Assembly: GCF_000195085.1 (NCBI RefSeq)
Contig: NC_015380.1
Location: forward strand, 978,001-1,042,000
DNA: 64,000 nt
Source: Candidatus Pelagibacter sp. IMCC9063
Lineage (GTDB): Bacteria > Pseudomonadota > Alphaproteobacteria > Pelagibacterales > Pelagibacteraceae
Direction: 5' to 3'
Position 1 is the stretch's first letter. Each line of letters begins with the position of its first letter. The notes beneath the pieces are model-generated. The model was not told the DNA's origin, did not search any database, and was given only the letters and a program-made list of their open reading frames with translations. A program made the translations under genes and the position numbers. Below are positions 46,419 through 56,631 of this stretch, piece by piece.

Positions 46419-47515
46419 TTAATTATTTCCTGCTTAACAATTTTAATATCAAAACCATCTAGGGCAACTAATTTTTTCTTGGCACTTGAGACTAAAATCA
46501 TTTTTTTAACTTTTAATTTTTTTAAAATTTGAGCACCTAAACCATAATACCTTAACGCATTGCCGTTAATAGGTTTTTTTAATAGATCCTTTGAAGAAAT
46601 AACCTTGGGTGTGTCTAAGGTTTCACTTTGTTTCATTACTAATAATATGCAGCTAGATGTTGAGCGACTAAAGTAGTCCAATGTTTTTTTAACTTTTGCA
46701 TTAATACTTTTGTTTAAAAGAATATCGATAGAATTGGAAGTAACAACTCTAACCTTTGGAATATTTTTATCACTGATAGGCCCTTTTATAATAGCAAAAT
46801 GCTCTAGATTATCTATTTTGTTAACAAATGTTTTTAAGGTATATTTTTTATCTTTTATATTAAAGAGCTTGTTTTCCTTTAAACTTACAAGAGTTTCTTT
46901 TTTTAATCGGTAGGAAATCAAGTCTTCTATTTTTGCAATTTTGAGCTTATGTTTCTTGGCATAACTAAATAACTGATCTCTTTTAGCCATAGAGCCATCT
47001 TCATTCATTATTTCACATATTACGGCTGAAGGGTGTGTCTTGGCCAATTTAGCTATATCAATAGAGGCCTCTGTATGCCCTGCCCTAACTAATGACCCGC
47101 CATTTCTTGCAACCAGTGGGAAGACATGTCCTGGTGTGGCTATATCTTTTTTTGAAGAGTTTTTTTTTATTGCTGTTAAAATAGTTTTACACCTATCGAA
47201 TGTTGAAATTCCAGTAGTAACACCTTTCCTTGCTTCAATACTAATAGTAAAAGCAGTTTTTAAACGAGACTGGTTTGAGCTTGGCATTAGCTCTAAACTT
47301 AATTCATCTGATTTTTTTTTATCGAGCGCTAAACAAATTAACCCTCTTCCGTGCTTTGCCATAAAATTTACTTTTTCAGGGGTTGCTTTTTTAGCTACGA
47401 AAACTAAGTCACCTTCATTTTCTCTATTTTCATCATCAACTAAAATAAAAATTTTCCCTTTTTTAGCTTCCGAAATAATAGTTTCAATTTTTGCAAATTT
47501 AAAGTTTTTTTTCAT
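46415..47515 (-). CDS. ribB: 3,4-dihydroxy-2-butanone 4-phosphate synthase with degenerate GTP cyclohydrolase II domain (RibBX type)
   Basis: Makes dihydroxybutanone phosphate from ribulose 5-phosphate. 366 residues. The N-terminal RibB domain (about 1-205) is complete: ILVDDENRENEGDLVFVA, TTGISTFDR, ATPGHVFPLVARNGG and RAGHTEASIDIA. The C-terminal half has the RibA fold outline (ALRYYGLGAQILKKL near the end) but no CxxxxxxxxxxCxC zinc site; the matching stretch reads VRVVTSNSIDILL. It is therefore like the RibBX hybrids whose RibA half is inactive. An active GTP cyclohydrolase II must be encoded elsewhere. Confidence 0.9.
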   Translation of the reverse strand: MKKNFKFAKIETIISEAKKGKIFILVDDENRENEGDLVFVAKKATPEKVNFMAKHGRGLICLALDKKKSDELSLELMPSSNQSRLKTAFTISIEARKGVTTGISTFDRCKTILTAIKKNSSKKDIATPGHVFPLVARNGGSLVRAGHTEASIDIAKLAKTHPSAVICEIMNEDGSMAKRDQLFSYAKKHKLKIAKIEDLISYRLKKETLVSLKENKLFNIKDKKYTLKTFVNKIDNLEHFAIIKGPISDKNIPKVRVVTSNSIDILLNKSINAKVKKTLDYFSRSTSSCILLVMKQSETLDTPKVISSKDLLKKPINGNALRYYGLGAQILKKLKVKKMILVSSAKKKLVALDGFDIKIVKQEIIK

Positions 47516-48102
47516 TTTTTCTTATTAATTTTTGACAAATATTTAATCACAATATCAAATTCCACATTAACAACATCCCCCGTCTTTAGCGATATTATAT
47601 TCGTTAATTTTAGAGTGTGAGGTATAACAACTAAGGTAAATTGATTCTTAAGTGATTTGACTATTGTTAATGAAATACCATCGATAGTAATAGACCCCTT
47701 GTCTACTAATAAGTGTGAAAATTTAGACTCAACTTTTATTAAAAATGTCCAAGTCTTTGCTAGTTTTTTTAAAGAAATAATTTTACCTACTGTATCAATA
47801 TGACCTTGAACAAAGTGACCAGCAATTTCATCTCCAAATTTTAATGATTTCTCAAGATTTACAGTAGAATTCTTTTTTAAATATTTAAAATTAGTAATTT
47901 GAAAAGTTGAATAGGAAATAAAAAAAAATAAATTTTTATTTAAGAATTTGGTTAATGTTAGACAAGCTCCATTTATTGATATTGAGGTGCCTATATTTTT
48001 TTTAGAAAAAACTAGATTAGAGCTAATTTTAAACTCATACCCTTTATCTTTTTTGACTATGGATAAAACTTTACCTTTATTTTTTATAATACCAGTAAAC
48101 AT
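47512..48102 (-). CDS. ribE: Riboflavin synthase alpha chain
   Basis: Dismutates two lumazine molecules to riboflavin. 196 residues with the duplicated barrel fold: MFTGIIKNKGKV at the start, SINGACLTLTKF, GHFVQGHIDTVGKI in repeat one/two, and GSITIDGISLTIV in repeat two. Overlaps ribBX by 4 bases and directly follows ribD. Confidence 0.95.
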   Translation of the reverse strand: MFTGIIKNKGKVLSIVKKDKGYEFKISSNLVFSKKNIGTSISINGACLTLTKFLNKNLFFFISYSTFQITNFKYLKKNSTVNLEKSLKFGDEIAGHFVQGHIDTVGKIISLKKLAKTWTFLIKVESKFSHLLVDKGSITIDGISLTIVKSLKNQFTLVVIPHTLKLTNIISLKTGDVVNVEFDIVIKYLSKINKKK

Positions 48103-49170
48103 TTAAATCTTAAAAAGCTTATTATTATTTAAATTTATTTTTACATTATATCTGTTAAAATTGTTACCACACAATGACCGCACCATATTGACAGTTTGAG
48201 GGTCCTTTGTCTTGCTATTATGTTCAGATTGAATGAAGAAAAATTTATTAACATACTTATTTTTTGCGAAAATATTAACAGTTTCACTTCCACCTTCTAT
48301 GAGAAGCCTTCTGCATTTGTGTTTATAAATTCGTTTTAATATTTCTTCAGGAGAAAAGTTTCCAGTATTATCTTCAATTTTTTCAAGAAAAAAATATTTT
48401 TTATATTTAGATATTTTTTTAGAATCTTTACTAGAGTGAAAAACAACAGTGCTTCTTGGGTACAGCAAAAGGTGCTTTTTATTAAAATTTAAATTTCTAT
48501 TTATAAAAAAAATTTTAGGGGAATGCTGACTAAGGCCCTCTATTCTACAATTTAGTTTAGGGTAATCTTTTAAAAGAGTTTTTTGACCTATTAAAATTGA
48601 GTCGTTCATGTATCTGAGTAAATGTGCAAATTTTAAAGACTTGGAATTTGTAAAATATTTTTTCCCCGATACAACTGTTGAAAAATTTTTTGTTATAGCA
48701 AGTTTTGCAGTAACATAAGGCAGTTTGTTTTTTACAGAGTAATTGTAGTTGCTGTAAAAATTTTTATTTATATTACTTTCTTTGATTTTAATTTTATTTT
48801 CTTTTAAAAATTTTAAACCAGAGCCATTAACAGCTGGGTTTTTGTCGATTTGATTGCAGTGCAACTGTTTAACATTAAAATTTACAATTTTTTTTGTGCA
48901 TGGGGGTGTCTTTCCATAATGATTGCAGGGCTCTAGAGTAACAAATATTTTTTTTGTAATTTTTTTATTTAATTTAATTAAGGCGTTATTTTCAGCGTGT
49001 GGTCTTCCATTCTTAGAGGTGACACCAGAAGATAAGATATTATTATTAAAATCTGTAACTACACATCCAACTGAGGGATTCTCTTTTGTTATAAATTTAT
49101 TTATTCTTGCTAAGCTCAAAGCAAGCTCAGAAAAATATTTTTGATAAAAATTATTTTTTTTTTGGGACAT
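48103..49170 (-). CDS. ribD: Bifunctional riboflavin deaminase/reductase RibD
   Basis: Deaminates and then reduces the pyrimidine intermediate of riboflavin synthesis. N-terminal deaminase: [12 protein letters not shown], zinc ligands in [10 protein letters not shown] and [14 protein letters not shown]-terminal reductase from about residue 150: [27 protein letters not shown] and [13 protein letters not shown] choose ATG 49170 (355 residues), which reduces the overlap with nrdR to 20 bases; an earlier ATG at 49194 would give 363 residues and a 44-base overlap. Confidence 0.93.
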   Translation of the reverse strand: MSQKKNNFYQKYFSELALSLARINKFITKENPSVGCVVTDFNNNILSSGVTSKNGRPHAENNALIKLNKKITKKIFVTLEPCNHYGKTPPCTKKIVNFNVKQLHCNQIDKNPAVNGSGLKFLKENKIKIKESNINKNFYSNYNYSVKNKLPYVTAKLAITKNFSTVVSGKKYFTNSKSLKFAHLLRYMNDSILIGQKTLLKDYPKLNCRIEGLSQHSPKIFFINRNLNFNKKHLLLYPRSTVVFHSSKDSKKISKYKKYFFLEKIEDNTGNFSPEEILKRIYKHKCRRLLIEGGSETVNIFAKNKYVNKFFFIQSEHNSKTKDPQTVNMVRSLCGNNFNRYNVKINLNNNKLFKI

Positions 49171-49612
49171 CCAATTTGTCCACAAATTCTTCAAAATCCT
49201 TCACTTCCTTAAAATTTGTATAAACGGATGCAAATCTTATGTAAGCAACTGGATCTATTTCTTTTAATCCATCCATCACAAACTTTCCTATAGTTGTTGA
49301 GAGAACTTCATTTTGACCCAAGTCTTCTAAATTTCTATAAATTTTGGAAACAAATTTTTCTATAGTATCAACATCAACAGGTCTTTTTCTCAAAGAAATC
49401 ATCACTGAACGAGTTAATTTATCTCTATCAAAAGGAGACTTTCTCCCATTTTTTTTTATAATTGTAATTTCTCTAAATTGAACTCTTTCGAATGTTGTAA
49501 ATCTTTGATTGCAACAAGCGCTCACTCTTCTTCTTCTAATGGCCGTTCCATCTTCTGTAGCTCTAGAATCAATTACAGAGGTATCTTTATCTTTACAAAA
49601 TGGGCAAATCAT
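49151..49612 (-). CDS. nrdR: Transcriptional repressor NrdR
   Basis: ATP-cone repressor of ribonucleotide reductase genes. 153 residues: zinc ribbon at the start (MICPFC ... ), then the ATP-cone domain from about 48 ([16 protein letters not shown] ... [14 protein letters not shown]) and the C-terminal [19 protein letters not shown]. The second half of the zinc ribbon is odd: the usual C-x-x-C before RFTTFE reads [12 protein letters not shown], so one ligand is shifted. Sits between glyA and ribD as in many alphaproteobacteria. Confidence 0.93.
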   Translation of the reverse strand: MICPFCKDKDTSVIDSRATEDGTAIRRRRVSACCNQRFTTFERVQFREITIIKKNGRKSPFDRDKLTRSVMISLRKRPVDVDTIEKFVSKIYRNLEDLGQNEVLSTTIGKFVMDGLKEIDPVAYIRFASVYTNFKEVKDFEEFVDKLDVPKKK

Positions 49613-49617
49613 AATTT

Positions 49618-50904
49618 TTAATAAATTGGAAAGTTATTACAAAGATCTTTTACTTTTTGTGCAACATCTTTTTCAACAACGCTGTTGTCATCTTTGTTAT
49701 TTTTAAGTCCTTGCAAAACTTCATTAATGTATTCTCCGATTAACTTAAATTCAGCTAAACCAAGCCCTCTAGTTGTACAAGCGGGTGTTCCCAATCTAAT
49801 ACCGGAGGTGATCCAAGGTTTTTGTTCATCAAAAGGTATTCCATTTTTATTACAAGTTAAGTGAGCCCTACCTAATGATATTTCAGCCTCTTTTCCTGTA
49901 AGACCAAATGGTCTCAAATCAACCAAAACTAAATGTGTGTCTGTACCGCCAGAAAAAATAGTTAGGCCCAAGTCACTAAGTGTTTTTGATAATATCCTGG
50001 CGTTCTCAACAACATCTTTAGCGTATAATTTAAAATCGTCAGATAAAGCTTCTTTAAAACAAACAGCCTTAGCTGCGATAACGTGCATTAAAGGCCCACC
50101 TTGTAAACCTGGAAATACCGCTGAATTAAATTTTTTTGCAAGCTCTTCACTGTTAGTCAAAATGATACCGCCCCTTGGTCCTCGTAATACTTTGTGCGTG
50201 GTAGAAGTTACGACATCTGCAAAATCACATGGGTTGGGATATACTTGGCCAGCAACGAGCCCAGAAAAGTGAGCCATGTCTACCAATAACTTAGCACCAA
50301 CTTCATCAGCGGCTTCTCTAAATTTTTTAAAATTAATTATTCTTGAATACGCGCTACCACCTGCAATAATTAATTTTGGTTTATGTTTTTTAGCTAAAGA
50401 CAAAACAGAATTATAATCAATCAAGCCTGTTTCTTTGGTAACTCCATAAGAAATTGCGTTAAACCATTTTCCAGATTGTGCTGGAGGAGCTCCATGAGTT
50501 AAGTGGCCACCTTGATCAATACCCATCCCTAAAATAGTATCGCCTGGATTAAGTAAGGCTAAAAAAACAGCACCATTCGCTTGAGCTCCAGAATGTGGCT
50601 GAACATTTGCAAATTTTACATTAAATAATTTTGTTACTCTTTCAATAGCTAAGTCCTCAGCAATATCAACGAATTCACAACCGCCATAATATCTCTTTCC
50701 TGGATAACCTTCTGCGTATTTATTGGTTAATACTGACCCTTGAACATCTAGTATAGCTTTAGATACAATATTTTCTGATGCAATTAACTCCAAGTGAGAT
50801 CTTTGCCTATCAAGCTCTTTAACAATAGAGGAATGCAAATCTGGGTCAGATTCTTTTACACTTGATTTAAAAAATTTATTTATCCTAGAATTATTTTTTG
50901 ACAT
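49618..50904 (-). CDS. glyA: Serine hydroxymethyltransferase
   Basis: PLP enzyme converting serine plus tetrahydrofolate to glycine and methylene-tetrahydrofolate. 428 residues: [51 protein letters not shown], the PLP lysine in [17 protein letters not shown] and [14 protein letters not shown]. First gene of the glyA-nrdR-rib-nusB run apart from rpiB, whose stop lies 2 bases upstream. No glycine riboswitch is visible. Confidence 0.97.
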   Translation of the reverse strand: MSKNNSRINKFFKSSVKESDPDLHSSIVKELDRQRSHLELIASENIVSKAILDVQGSVLTNKYAEGYPGKRYYGGCEFVDIAEDLAIERVTKLFNVKFANVQPHSGAQANGAVFLALLNPGDTILGMGIDQGGHLTHGAPPAQSGKWFNAISYGVTKETGLIDYNSVLSLAKKHKPKLIIAGGSAYSRIINFKKFREAADEVGAKLLVDMAHFSGLVAGQVYPNPCDFADVVTSTTHKVLRGPRGGIILTNSEELAKKFNSAVFPGLQGGPLMHVIAAKAVCFKEALSDDFKLYAKDVVENARILSKTLSDLGLTIFSGGTDTHLVLVDLRPFGLTGKEAEISLGRAHLTCNKNGIPFDEQKPWITSGIRLGTPACTTRGLGLAEFKLIGEYINEVLQGLKNNKDDNSVVEKDVAQKVKDLCNNFPIY

Positions 50905-50906
50905 AA

Positions 50907-51356
50907 TTAACTAAGTAACTTGACTCTTCGTAAATGTCTACCAGCCTCAAATTTGGTAGTTAAAAAAGACAAAATACATTGGATTGCCACCTTTTTAGAC
51001 ACAAACCTTGCTGCAAGACAAATAATATTGGCGTTGTTGTGCTTTCTTGAGAGTTTAGATAAGGTAGAAGAGTTAACCAAGGCAGATCTAACGTTCTTAA
51101 ATCGGTTAGAAGCAATGGACATTCCAATTCCAGAGCCACAAATTAAAATACCCATATTTTTAGAATTAATTTTTTTAGATAGTTTTTTTGCATAAGTTGG
51201 GTAGTCAACCGAAACATTTTTATTATCAACGCCAAGATCTAAAATATTAAGACCAAAATTTTCTAATTTTTTTGTAATTAATTCTTTTAACTCAAATCCT
51301 GCGTGATCAGAGGCTATAATTATGTTTTTTGTTAAAAAAGAATGTTTTTTTTTCAT
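50907..51356 (-). CDS. rpiB: Ribose-5-phosphate isomerase B
   Basis: Interconverts ribose 5-phosphate and ribulose 5-phosphate. 149 residues: [33 protein letters not shown], the catalytic cysteine in [18 protein letters not shown], and [21 protein letters not shown]. Upstream of glyA as in relatives. It supplies pentose phosphate substrates used by the following riboflavin genes, though the coupling is only positional. Confidence 0.93.
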   Translation of the reverse strand: MKKKHSFLTKNIIIASDHAGFELKELITKKLENFGLNILDLGVDNKNVSVDYPTYAKKLSKKINSKNMGILICGSGIGMSIASNRFKNVRSALVNSSTLSKLSRKHNNANIICLAARFVSKKVAIQCILSFLTTKFEAGRHLRRVKLLS

Positions 51357-51453
51357 TAAAGACTAGATATATACTAGAAAGATCAATTTACTACAATATT
51401 TGGTATATATTAATCTTACTATTGAAACTAAAACATCTAATAAAAATTCACAT

Positions 51454-52436
51454 ATGTATCCATTAACAAGACTCAGAAGAACAAGAATGCACAAGTGGTC
51501 AAGAAATGTAGTTAAGGAAAATGTGATATCAAGTAGTGATTTAATACTCCCCATTTTTATCAAAGAAGGGATAAACAAAAAAGAAGAAATTTCTTCGATG
51601 CCAGACGTGTATAAATACAGCATAGATAATTTAGAAAAAATTGTTACCCAAGCAATTAAAAATAAAATTCCTGCGATTGCGCTATTTCCAGAAATTGAAA
51701 ATGATAAAAAAGATGAAATTGGCTCTGAGGCTCTGAATGAAAATAACTTAGTGTGCCAAGCTGTTAGGGAAATTAAAAAAAATTTAAAAATGAAGTTGGT
51801 ATAATTTGTGACGTTGCGCTTGACCCGTATACATCGCATGGGCATGATGGTGTTATAAAAAATGAAGTAATTGATAATGATGAAACTGTAAAAATACTTA
51901 TTGAACAATCATTAATTCAAGCAAGCTCCGGATGTGATATCCTTGCTCCTTCAGATATGATGGATGGAAGAATTGGAGAAATACGAAAATCATTAGAAAA
52001 AAATAATTTTCCAAACACTATTCTTTTGTCATACGCTGCCAAATTTGCTTCAAATTTTTATGGACCTTTTAGAAATGCGATCTCAAGTAGTGCTAAATTG
52101 AAAACTGATAAAAAAAATTATCAAATGGATTTTCACAATTCTGATGAATCTTTGCGAGAAGTGTTGCTTGATATATCTGAAGGTGCAGACATGGTAATGA
52201 TCAAGCCTGGGTTGGCTTATCTAGATATAATTTCAAAAGTTAAAGAAAAGTACAAAATACCTGTGATTGCTTACAATGTGTCTGGCGAATATTCTATGAT
52301 AAAACATGCAATTCAAAATAAAATTATGGGTGATGATGCTATATATGAAACTATGGTGTCATTCAAAAGAGCTGGGGCCAGTGCAATTGTTACTTATTTT
52401 GCAAACGAGATAGTTGAAAAATTTATAGATATTTAA
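51454..52436 (+). pseudogene. hemB: Delta-aminolevulinic acid dehydratase, single-base frameshift
   Basis: Second common step of heme synthesis, porphobilinogen formation. The N-terminal part (ATG 51454, MYPLTRLRRTR) runs to a stop at 51802-51804; from 51801 the +1-shifted frame continues without interruption with IICDVALDPYTSHGHDG to TAA at 52436. One base is missing around 51795-51801; there is no long homopolymer there. Beyond the shift all features are intact: Lys in SYAAKFASNFYGPFR and the Schiff-base Lys in MVMIKPGLAYLDI. The metal site has Asp instead of the zinc cysteines (DVALDPYTSHGHD), the magnesium-type alphaproteobacterial form. The gene is normally indispensable, so sequence error is likely. 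Confidence 0.85.
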
Positions 52437-52876
52437 TCTTTATATTTGCTGTCAAAGAAAATCAAAGGTTTTTTTTTAGAAAAAATCTTAAATTTCAAAA
52501 CTTTATGGACAATAATATAGTGATCACCTGCATCATATTTTTTGAATATAGCGCAGTCGAGATATCCTAAGGATTTTTTTACAATTTTATCACAAAATAC
52601 TTTACCAAAAATATTGTCTGATCCTGCCAGTTTATTGGAGATTGCTTTCTGACTATTTGCTAAAAAAATTATTTTATAATTATTTTTTAAAGAAAGAAAT
52701 GATTTTAATGATGATGACTTTTTATCAATACACCACATAACCAGAGGTGGGTTCAAAGAAACGGAACTGAAAGAGTTAACTGTAATACCTGTGTAGGTTA
52801 ATTTTTTAAAAGAAATTATAGATGTCACACCTGTTGCAAAGAGAGAGAGGCATTTTCTTAAGTTTTGCTTGTTCAT
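52433..52876 (-). CDS. Flavin reductase-like domain protein
   Basis: Predicted FMN-binding split-barrel flavin reductase of 147 residues, the type that supplies reduced flavin to partner monooxygenases or acts as a general flavin reductase. Pattern: LSLFATGVTSIIS, TGITVNSFSSVSLNPPLVMWCID (the FMN phosphate site), FLANSQKAISNKLAG, YLDCAIFKKYDAGDHYIIVHKVL (the terminal GDHxIxxG-like motif). Its stop overlaps the hemB stop by 4 bases on the opposite strand. It shares 4 bases with parC upstream. Partner enzyme unknown. Confidence 0.85.
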   Translation of the reverse strand: MNKQNLRKCLSLFATGVTSIISFKKLTYTGITVNSFSSVSLNPPLVMWCIDKKSSSLKSFLSLKNNYKIIFLANSQKAISNKLAGSDNIFGKVFCDKIVKKSLGYLDCAIFKKYDAGDHYIIVHKVLKFKIFSKKKPLIFFDSKYKD

Positions 52877-55131
52877 GATATTAATTTAAAGTTATTTTCG
52901 TAACCTCTAAATAAGCTAGAAAAAAATAAATTATACTTAATAATTTTACCATTTTTTGTCCGTGGTATTAAAAACTTTTTTAAATTCAGTGATTTTTTTA
53001 CTGGTGTTGTATAATTATCAAGCATTTCGAATTTTGCACTCACGGTAGATAAAGCAAATAAACTGACTTTTTTTCCTTTAAAAAGAATAATACCCACCCC
53101 TTTTTCTTGTGTAGGAATATCCTTCATGCTGATAACTGAAGCTCTATTCTCTTTTTTGTTTTTAGTTAGTAGGAAAATATACTTTTGGTCTTTGTGTATT
53201 TGGACAGAAGAATGCAAAAAATCATTTTTCTTAATGTTAAATACTTTTTTACCACTTTTTTTATTAGATATTAAATTGTCAGAATTGATAAAGAAGCCGT
53301 AGCCATTGCTTGAACATAGTAAAATTTTTTCATTATTTTTGTACAAGAAAGAATCAACAATTTCTTCATTTTCTTTAAGAGAAAAGTAAGAAGAAAAAGG
53401 TTTTCCTTTTTGAGAACCAAAAACCAAATTCTCACCATCTAACGTGTATGATTTTCCAAAAGAAGACAGGAATATAAATTTATCTGATTTTCTTCCATTA
53501 ACATACAAGTGCTCATTTTCAGAAAAATCTGCATTAACTTTGCAAACTGAGTAACCAATTTTTGCTTTTAAAAATCCAGTTTTTAACAAAATTGCTGTTA
53601 TAGGATCGGTTGACTTTAATTCCTCATCTAATTCTGAAGATTCTATTCTATTAAACTTTTCAATAACAGTTTTTCTCAAGCCATATGCTGAATTATTTCC
53701 AAACTGAAGTATTAGATCCTCCATTTCTTTATTAATCTCTTTTTTTTGAAGAGATTTAGATGACAATAATTTCATTAGGAGTTTTTTTTTATTAAGAAGC
53801 TTGCTGTTTTCTTCTTTAATTTCTTTTTCTTCAATTTTTCTTAAGCTTCTTAATTTCATATCCAAAATTGCATTAACTTGGTTTTCTGTAAATCTATATT
53901 TCTTTACAAGTTCAGCTTTTGGATTGTTGGAATTTCGAATAATTTTAATAATGTTATTAAGATTCTTAAATGCTATTAAAAAACCTTTAAGAATTTCTAG
54001 TCTTATATTGATTTTATTTAATGCAAACTTTGATTTTTTTTCCAAAATTATATATCTGTGTTTTAAAAAACTATAAAGTATTTCTTTAATTGACATGACC
54101 TTCGGTTCTAATTTGTGATTCAGGACGTTCATATTAAGAAAAAATTTTATCTCAAGATCAGTTTGCTGATAAAGACTATTCATTAAAACAACGGGATCTA
54201 TATTTCTATTTTTTGGTCGTATTACAACTCTGATATTCTCATCAGATTCATCTATTACATTATCTATTAATTTGTTTTTTTTATTGATTATTAGATCTGC
54301 AATTTTTTCAATAAGTTTGGATTTGTTTACTTGGTATGGAATTTGACTAATCGATACTTGATATTGACCTTTGCTGAGGTCTTCCACTTTATATTTTGCT
54401 CTTAACTCAAAAAAACCTCGTCCTGTTGTATAGGTTTTGATCATTTCTTTTTGATCTAAATTTAATATACCTCCTGTCGGAAAATCTGGTCCCTTTAGTA
54501 TTTTTAGCAAATCACGAATAGAACAGTCTCTATGGTTATTAAGGTGAATAATTGATGAACATATTTCTTCAAGATTGTGAGGGGGTATGTTTGTGGCCAT
54601 TCCTACGGCAATTCCAGATGATCCATTCGCCAATAAGTTAGGGAACGCTGCAGGCAAAACTGTCGGCTCGCTTAATTCACCATCGTAAGTTTTTCTAAAA
54701 TTAACAGTTTCAGATCCTATATCTTTCAGCAAAAATTCAGATACTTCGGTTAATTTGGTCTCTGTGTATCTCATTGCAGCAGCATTATCGCCATCGATAT
54801 TACCAAAATTACCCTGTCCGTTTATAAGAGGATATTTAGTAGAAAAGTCTTGAGCCAATCTTACAAGAGCATCATAAACCGACTGGTCTCCATGAGGATG
54901 AAATTTTCCAATGACGTCCCCCACTACTCTAGCAGATTTCTTAAAACTAGATTTAGAAGTTAGATCCAATAAGTGCATTGCATAAATTAGTCTTCTGTGA
55001 ACAGGTTTAAGGCCATCACGAACATCAGGAAGAGCTCTTTGGGTAATTGTAGACAGGGCATATGCAAGATATTTTTTTGCAAACTGATTTTTTAACTGCT
55101 CTTCTGTTATATTGTTTTTATTTTTTTTCAT
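52873..55131 (-). CDS. parC: DNA topoisomerase IV subunit A
   Basis: Decatenating type II topoisomerase subunit. 752 residues: [43 protein letters not shown], catalytic Tyr in [29 protein letters not shown], then a coiled coil (about 390-450) and a degenerate C-terminal blade domain. It is told from GyrA by the short C-terminal domain and missing GyrA box. As in this window's GyrA, Gln replaces the quinolone-contact Ser. It overlaps recO by 14 bases and ends the recO-side run. Confidence 0.93.
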   Translation of the reverse strand: MKKNKNNITEEQLKNQFAKKYLAYALSTITQRALPDVRDGLKPVHRRLIYAMHLLDLTSKSSFKKSARVVGDVIGKFHPHGDQSVYDALVRLAQDFSTKYPLINGQGNFGNIDGDNAAAMRYTETKLTEVSEFLLKDIGSETVNFRKTYDGELSEPTVLPAAFPNLLANGSSGIAVGMATNIPPHNLEEICSSIIHLNNHRDCSIRDLLKILKGPDFPTGGILNLDQKEMIKTYTTGRGFFELRAKYKVEDLSKGQYQVSISQIPYQVNKSKLIEKIADLIINKKNKLIDNVIDESDENIRVVIRPKNRNIDPVVLMNSLYQQTDLEIKFFLNMNVLNHKLEPKVMSIKEILYSFLKHRYIILEKKSKFALNKINIRLEILKGFLIAFKNLNNIIKIIRNSNNPKAELVKKYRFTENQVNAILDMKLRSLRKIEEKEIKEENSKLLNKKKLLMKLLSSKSLQKKEINKEMEDLILQFGNNSAYGLRKTVIEKFNRIESSELDEELKSTDPITAILLKTGFLKAKIGYSVCKVNADFSENEHLYVNGRKSDKFIFLSSFGKSYTLDGENLVFGSQKGKPFSSYFSLKENEEIVDSFLYKNNEKILLCSSNGYGFFINSDNLISNKKSGKKVFNIKKNDFLHSSVQIHKDQKYIFLLTKNKKENRASVISMKDIPTQEKGVGIILFKGKKVSLFALSTVSAKFEMLDNYTTPVKKSLNLKKFLIPRTKNGKIIKYNLFFSSLFRGYENNFKLIS

Positions 55132-55804
55132 TTAATTTCTTTTCAATTCTTTCTCTCACTTCAGGGAAACGTATTCTGTTTGGCTCAAATACAAAACGTT
55201 TAAGAATAAATTTATTAATTACCAAGCCCTCATACAGATCTGTATCTTCATAAACGCTATTACTGTCAATTAAAAAGTTAGGATATAAAAACTTTTGCTT
55301 ATCAATTTCTAAAATCCATTGTGACAAGTTATTTTTGTAGAAATTAAAATTTTTATTATCAGGATTTAGTTCAAAACCAATTGCTGTTAGCAACTCCTTT
55401 TCCCACAAAATATATAATTTTAATGCGTTAGCCTTTGAAATGTTATTAATAAAGAAATCTGTATAATCAAATAATTCTGAATAATCATACCGTTCAGCAA
55501 GAGTTTTGCAGCAAAGCTCCGAAAGAGATTGTATGAAACTCAACTTTATTGGCTCGTCAAAAAATTTAGCTGTAACAGCATTTTTTAACTCTAAGTCATA
55601 ATATCCAAGAGCATCTTCTGATTTTGACTTCCAGTTTAAAGAAAACTTATTTCCAATTTGTAGATAGTTTTTTTTCTTTTTAGATGTGGCTCCATATATA
55701 ACTCCCTTGTGAAGTCCATGCTCACAGGTGACAAAAGTTGCGATTGAGGAGTTTTCTGAGTAATTAGATATTTTTAATAGGTAACCGATGTCTTTCCAGT
55801 TCAT
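55118..55804 (-). CDS. recO: DNA repair protein RecO
   Basis: Helps load RecA onto SSB-coated DNA. 228 residues: OB-like N-terminal domain (DIGYLLKISNYSENSSIATFVTCEHG, LHKGVIYGATSKKKKN), then helical part with LCCKTLAERYDYSELFDY and YILWEKELLTAIGFELN. The zinc-finger cysteines of some RecO proteins are absent. Last base of era overlaps its start. Confidence 0.9.
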   Translation of the reverse strand: MNWKDIGYLLKISNYSENSSIATFVTCEHGLHKGVIYGATSKKKKNYLQIGNKFSLNWKSKSEDALGYYDLELKNAVTAKFFDEPIKLSFIQSLSELCCKTLAERYDYSELFDYTDFFINNISKANALKLYILWEKELLTAIGFELNPDNKNFNFYKNNLSQWILEIDKQKFLYPNFLIDSNSVYEDTDLYEGLVINKFILKRFVFEPNRIRFPEVRERIEKKLNEKK

Positions 55805-56631
55805 TATCTTTTTTTAAGTACTACTTTTAAAAATAAATTACATTTAGCCTTTAACACCTTTTCCATCTCAATCCTGGCATAAACGCCAATAGATTTTATG
55901 GCACTACCATTTTTGCCTAGAATTATTTTTTTATGACTGATTGTAGAAACTGTAATCTTTTGATGAATAGTATAATTTTGAGATTTTACTAATTTCTCTG
56001 TCTCAATGCTAACCTGGTAGGGAATTTCCTGGTTAAGGTACTTCAAAATACCTTCTCTGGTAATTTCTGCCAAGAAGTTTTCTTTTGAAATATTGGTTGA
56101 ATTGTTTTTTTTATAAATCCATTCTTGAGTTGGCAAAGATTTAGACACATGGTTCAAAAGCTTTTTAATATTTTTATTTTTTAAAGCAGACAAATAAAAG
56201 ACTTCATCAAAATTTTTAATAAAACTAATTGTAGATAACTTTTCTAAGACATACTCATTGTTTACAAGATCGATCTTATTAATAATTAAAAATTTTTTCT
56301 TTTTATAATTCTTAACTATTTTTTCAATTTGCTCCAAATACTCAAATCTAGAAGTAATGTCCAAAATGATCAGTAAAAGATCTGACCGTTCTATGCTAGA
56401 AAGAACATCTTTTATAAAATTTGCATCATTTTTTTTTTGGTAATATCCAGGAGTGTCTATGAATACAATTTGAGTGTCTCCGTAATTTTTTACAGCGTCC
56501 AAGGACTTTAATGTAGTTTGGACTTTATGAGAGACAATTGAAACTTTTTTTTCAAAAATAGAGTTCAATAAAGTAGATTTCCCGGAATTCGTCGGTCCTG
56601 AAATTGCAACGAAACCAGATTTTTTAATCAT
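55804..56631 (-). CDS. era: GTPase Era
   Basis: Ribosome-assembly GTPase binding the 3' end of 16S rRNA. 275 residues: G1 SGPTNSGKSTLLN, G3 FIDTPGYYQ, G4 LIINKIDLV, and a C-terminal KH domain (about 195-275) with KLVKSQNYTIHQKI and KIILGKNGSAIKSIGVYAR. Overlaps rnc by 4 bases; rnc-era-recO is the standard order. Confidence 0.95.
   Translation of the reverse strand: MIKKSGFVAISGPTNSGKSTLLNSIFEKKVSIVSHKVQTTLKSLDAVKNYGDTQIVFIDTPGYYQKKNDANFIKDVLSSIERSDLLLIILDITSRFEYLEQIEKIVKNYKKKKFLIINKIDLVNNEYVLEKLSTISFIKNFDEVFYLSALKNKNIKKLLNHVSKSLPTQEWIYKKNNSTNISKENFLAEITREGILKYLNQEIPYQVSIETEKLVKSQNYTIHQKITVSTISHKKIILGKNGSAIKSIGVYARIEMEKVLKAKCNLFLKVVLKKR

Noticed and set aside
47040-47528. 162-codon plus-strand frame over ribBX
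   Set aside because: Antisense shadow of a clearly conserved gene, no family resemblance and no ribosome site.
51790-51804. Programmed frameshift in hemB
   Set aside because: No slippery heptamer or downstream structure stands out at the shift; a missing base is simpler.
51363-51908. Long minus-strand open frame over hemB with hydrophobic product
   Set aside because: It is an antisense shadow; hemB is unmistakable on the plus strand, and the hydrophobicity follows from the AT-rich complement.
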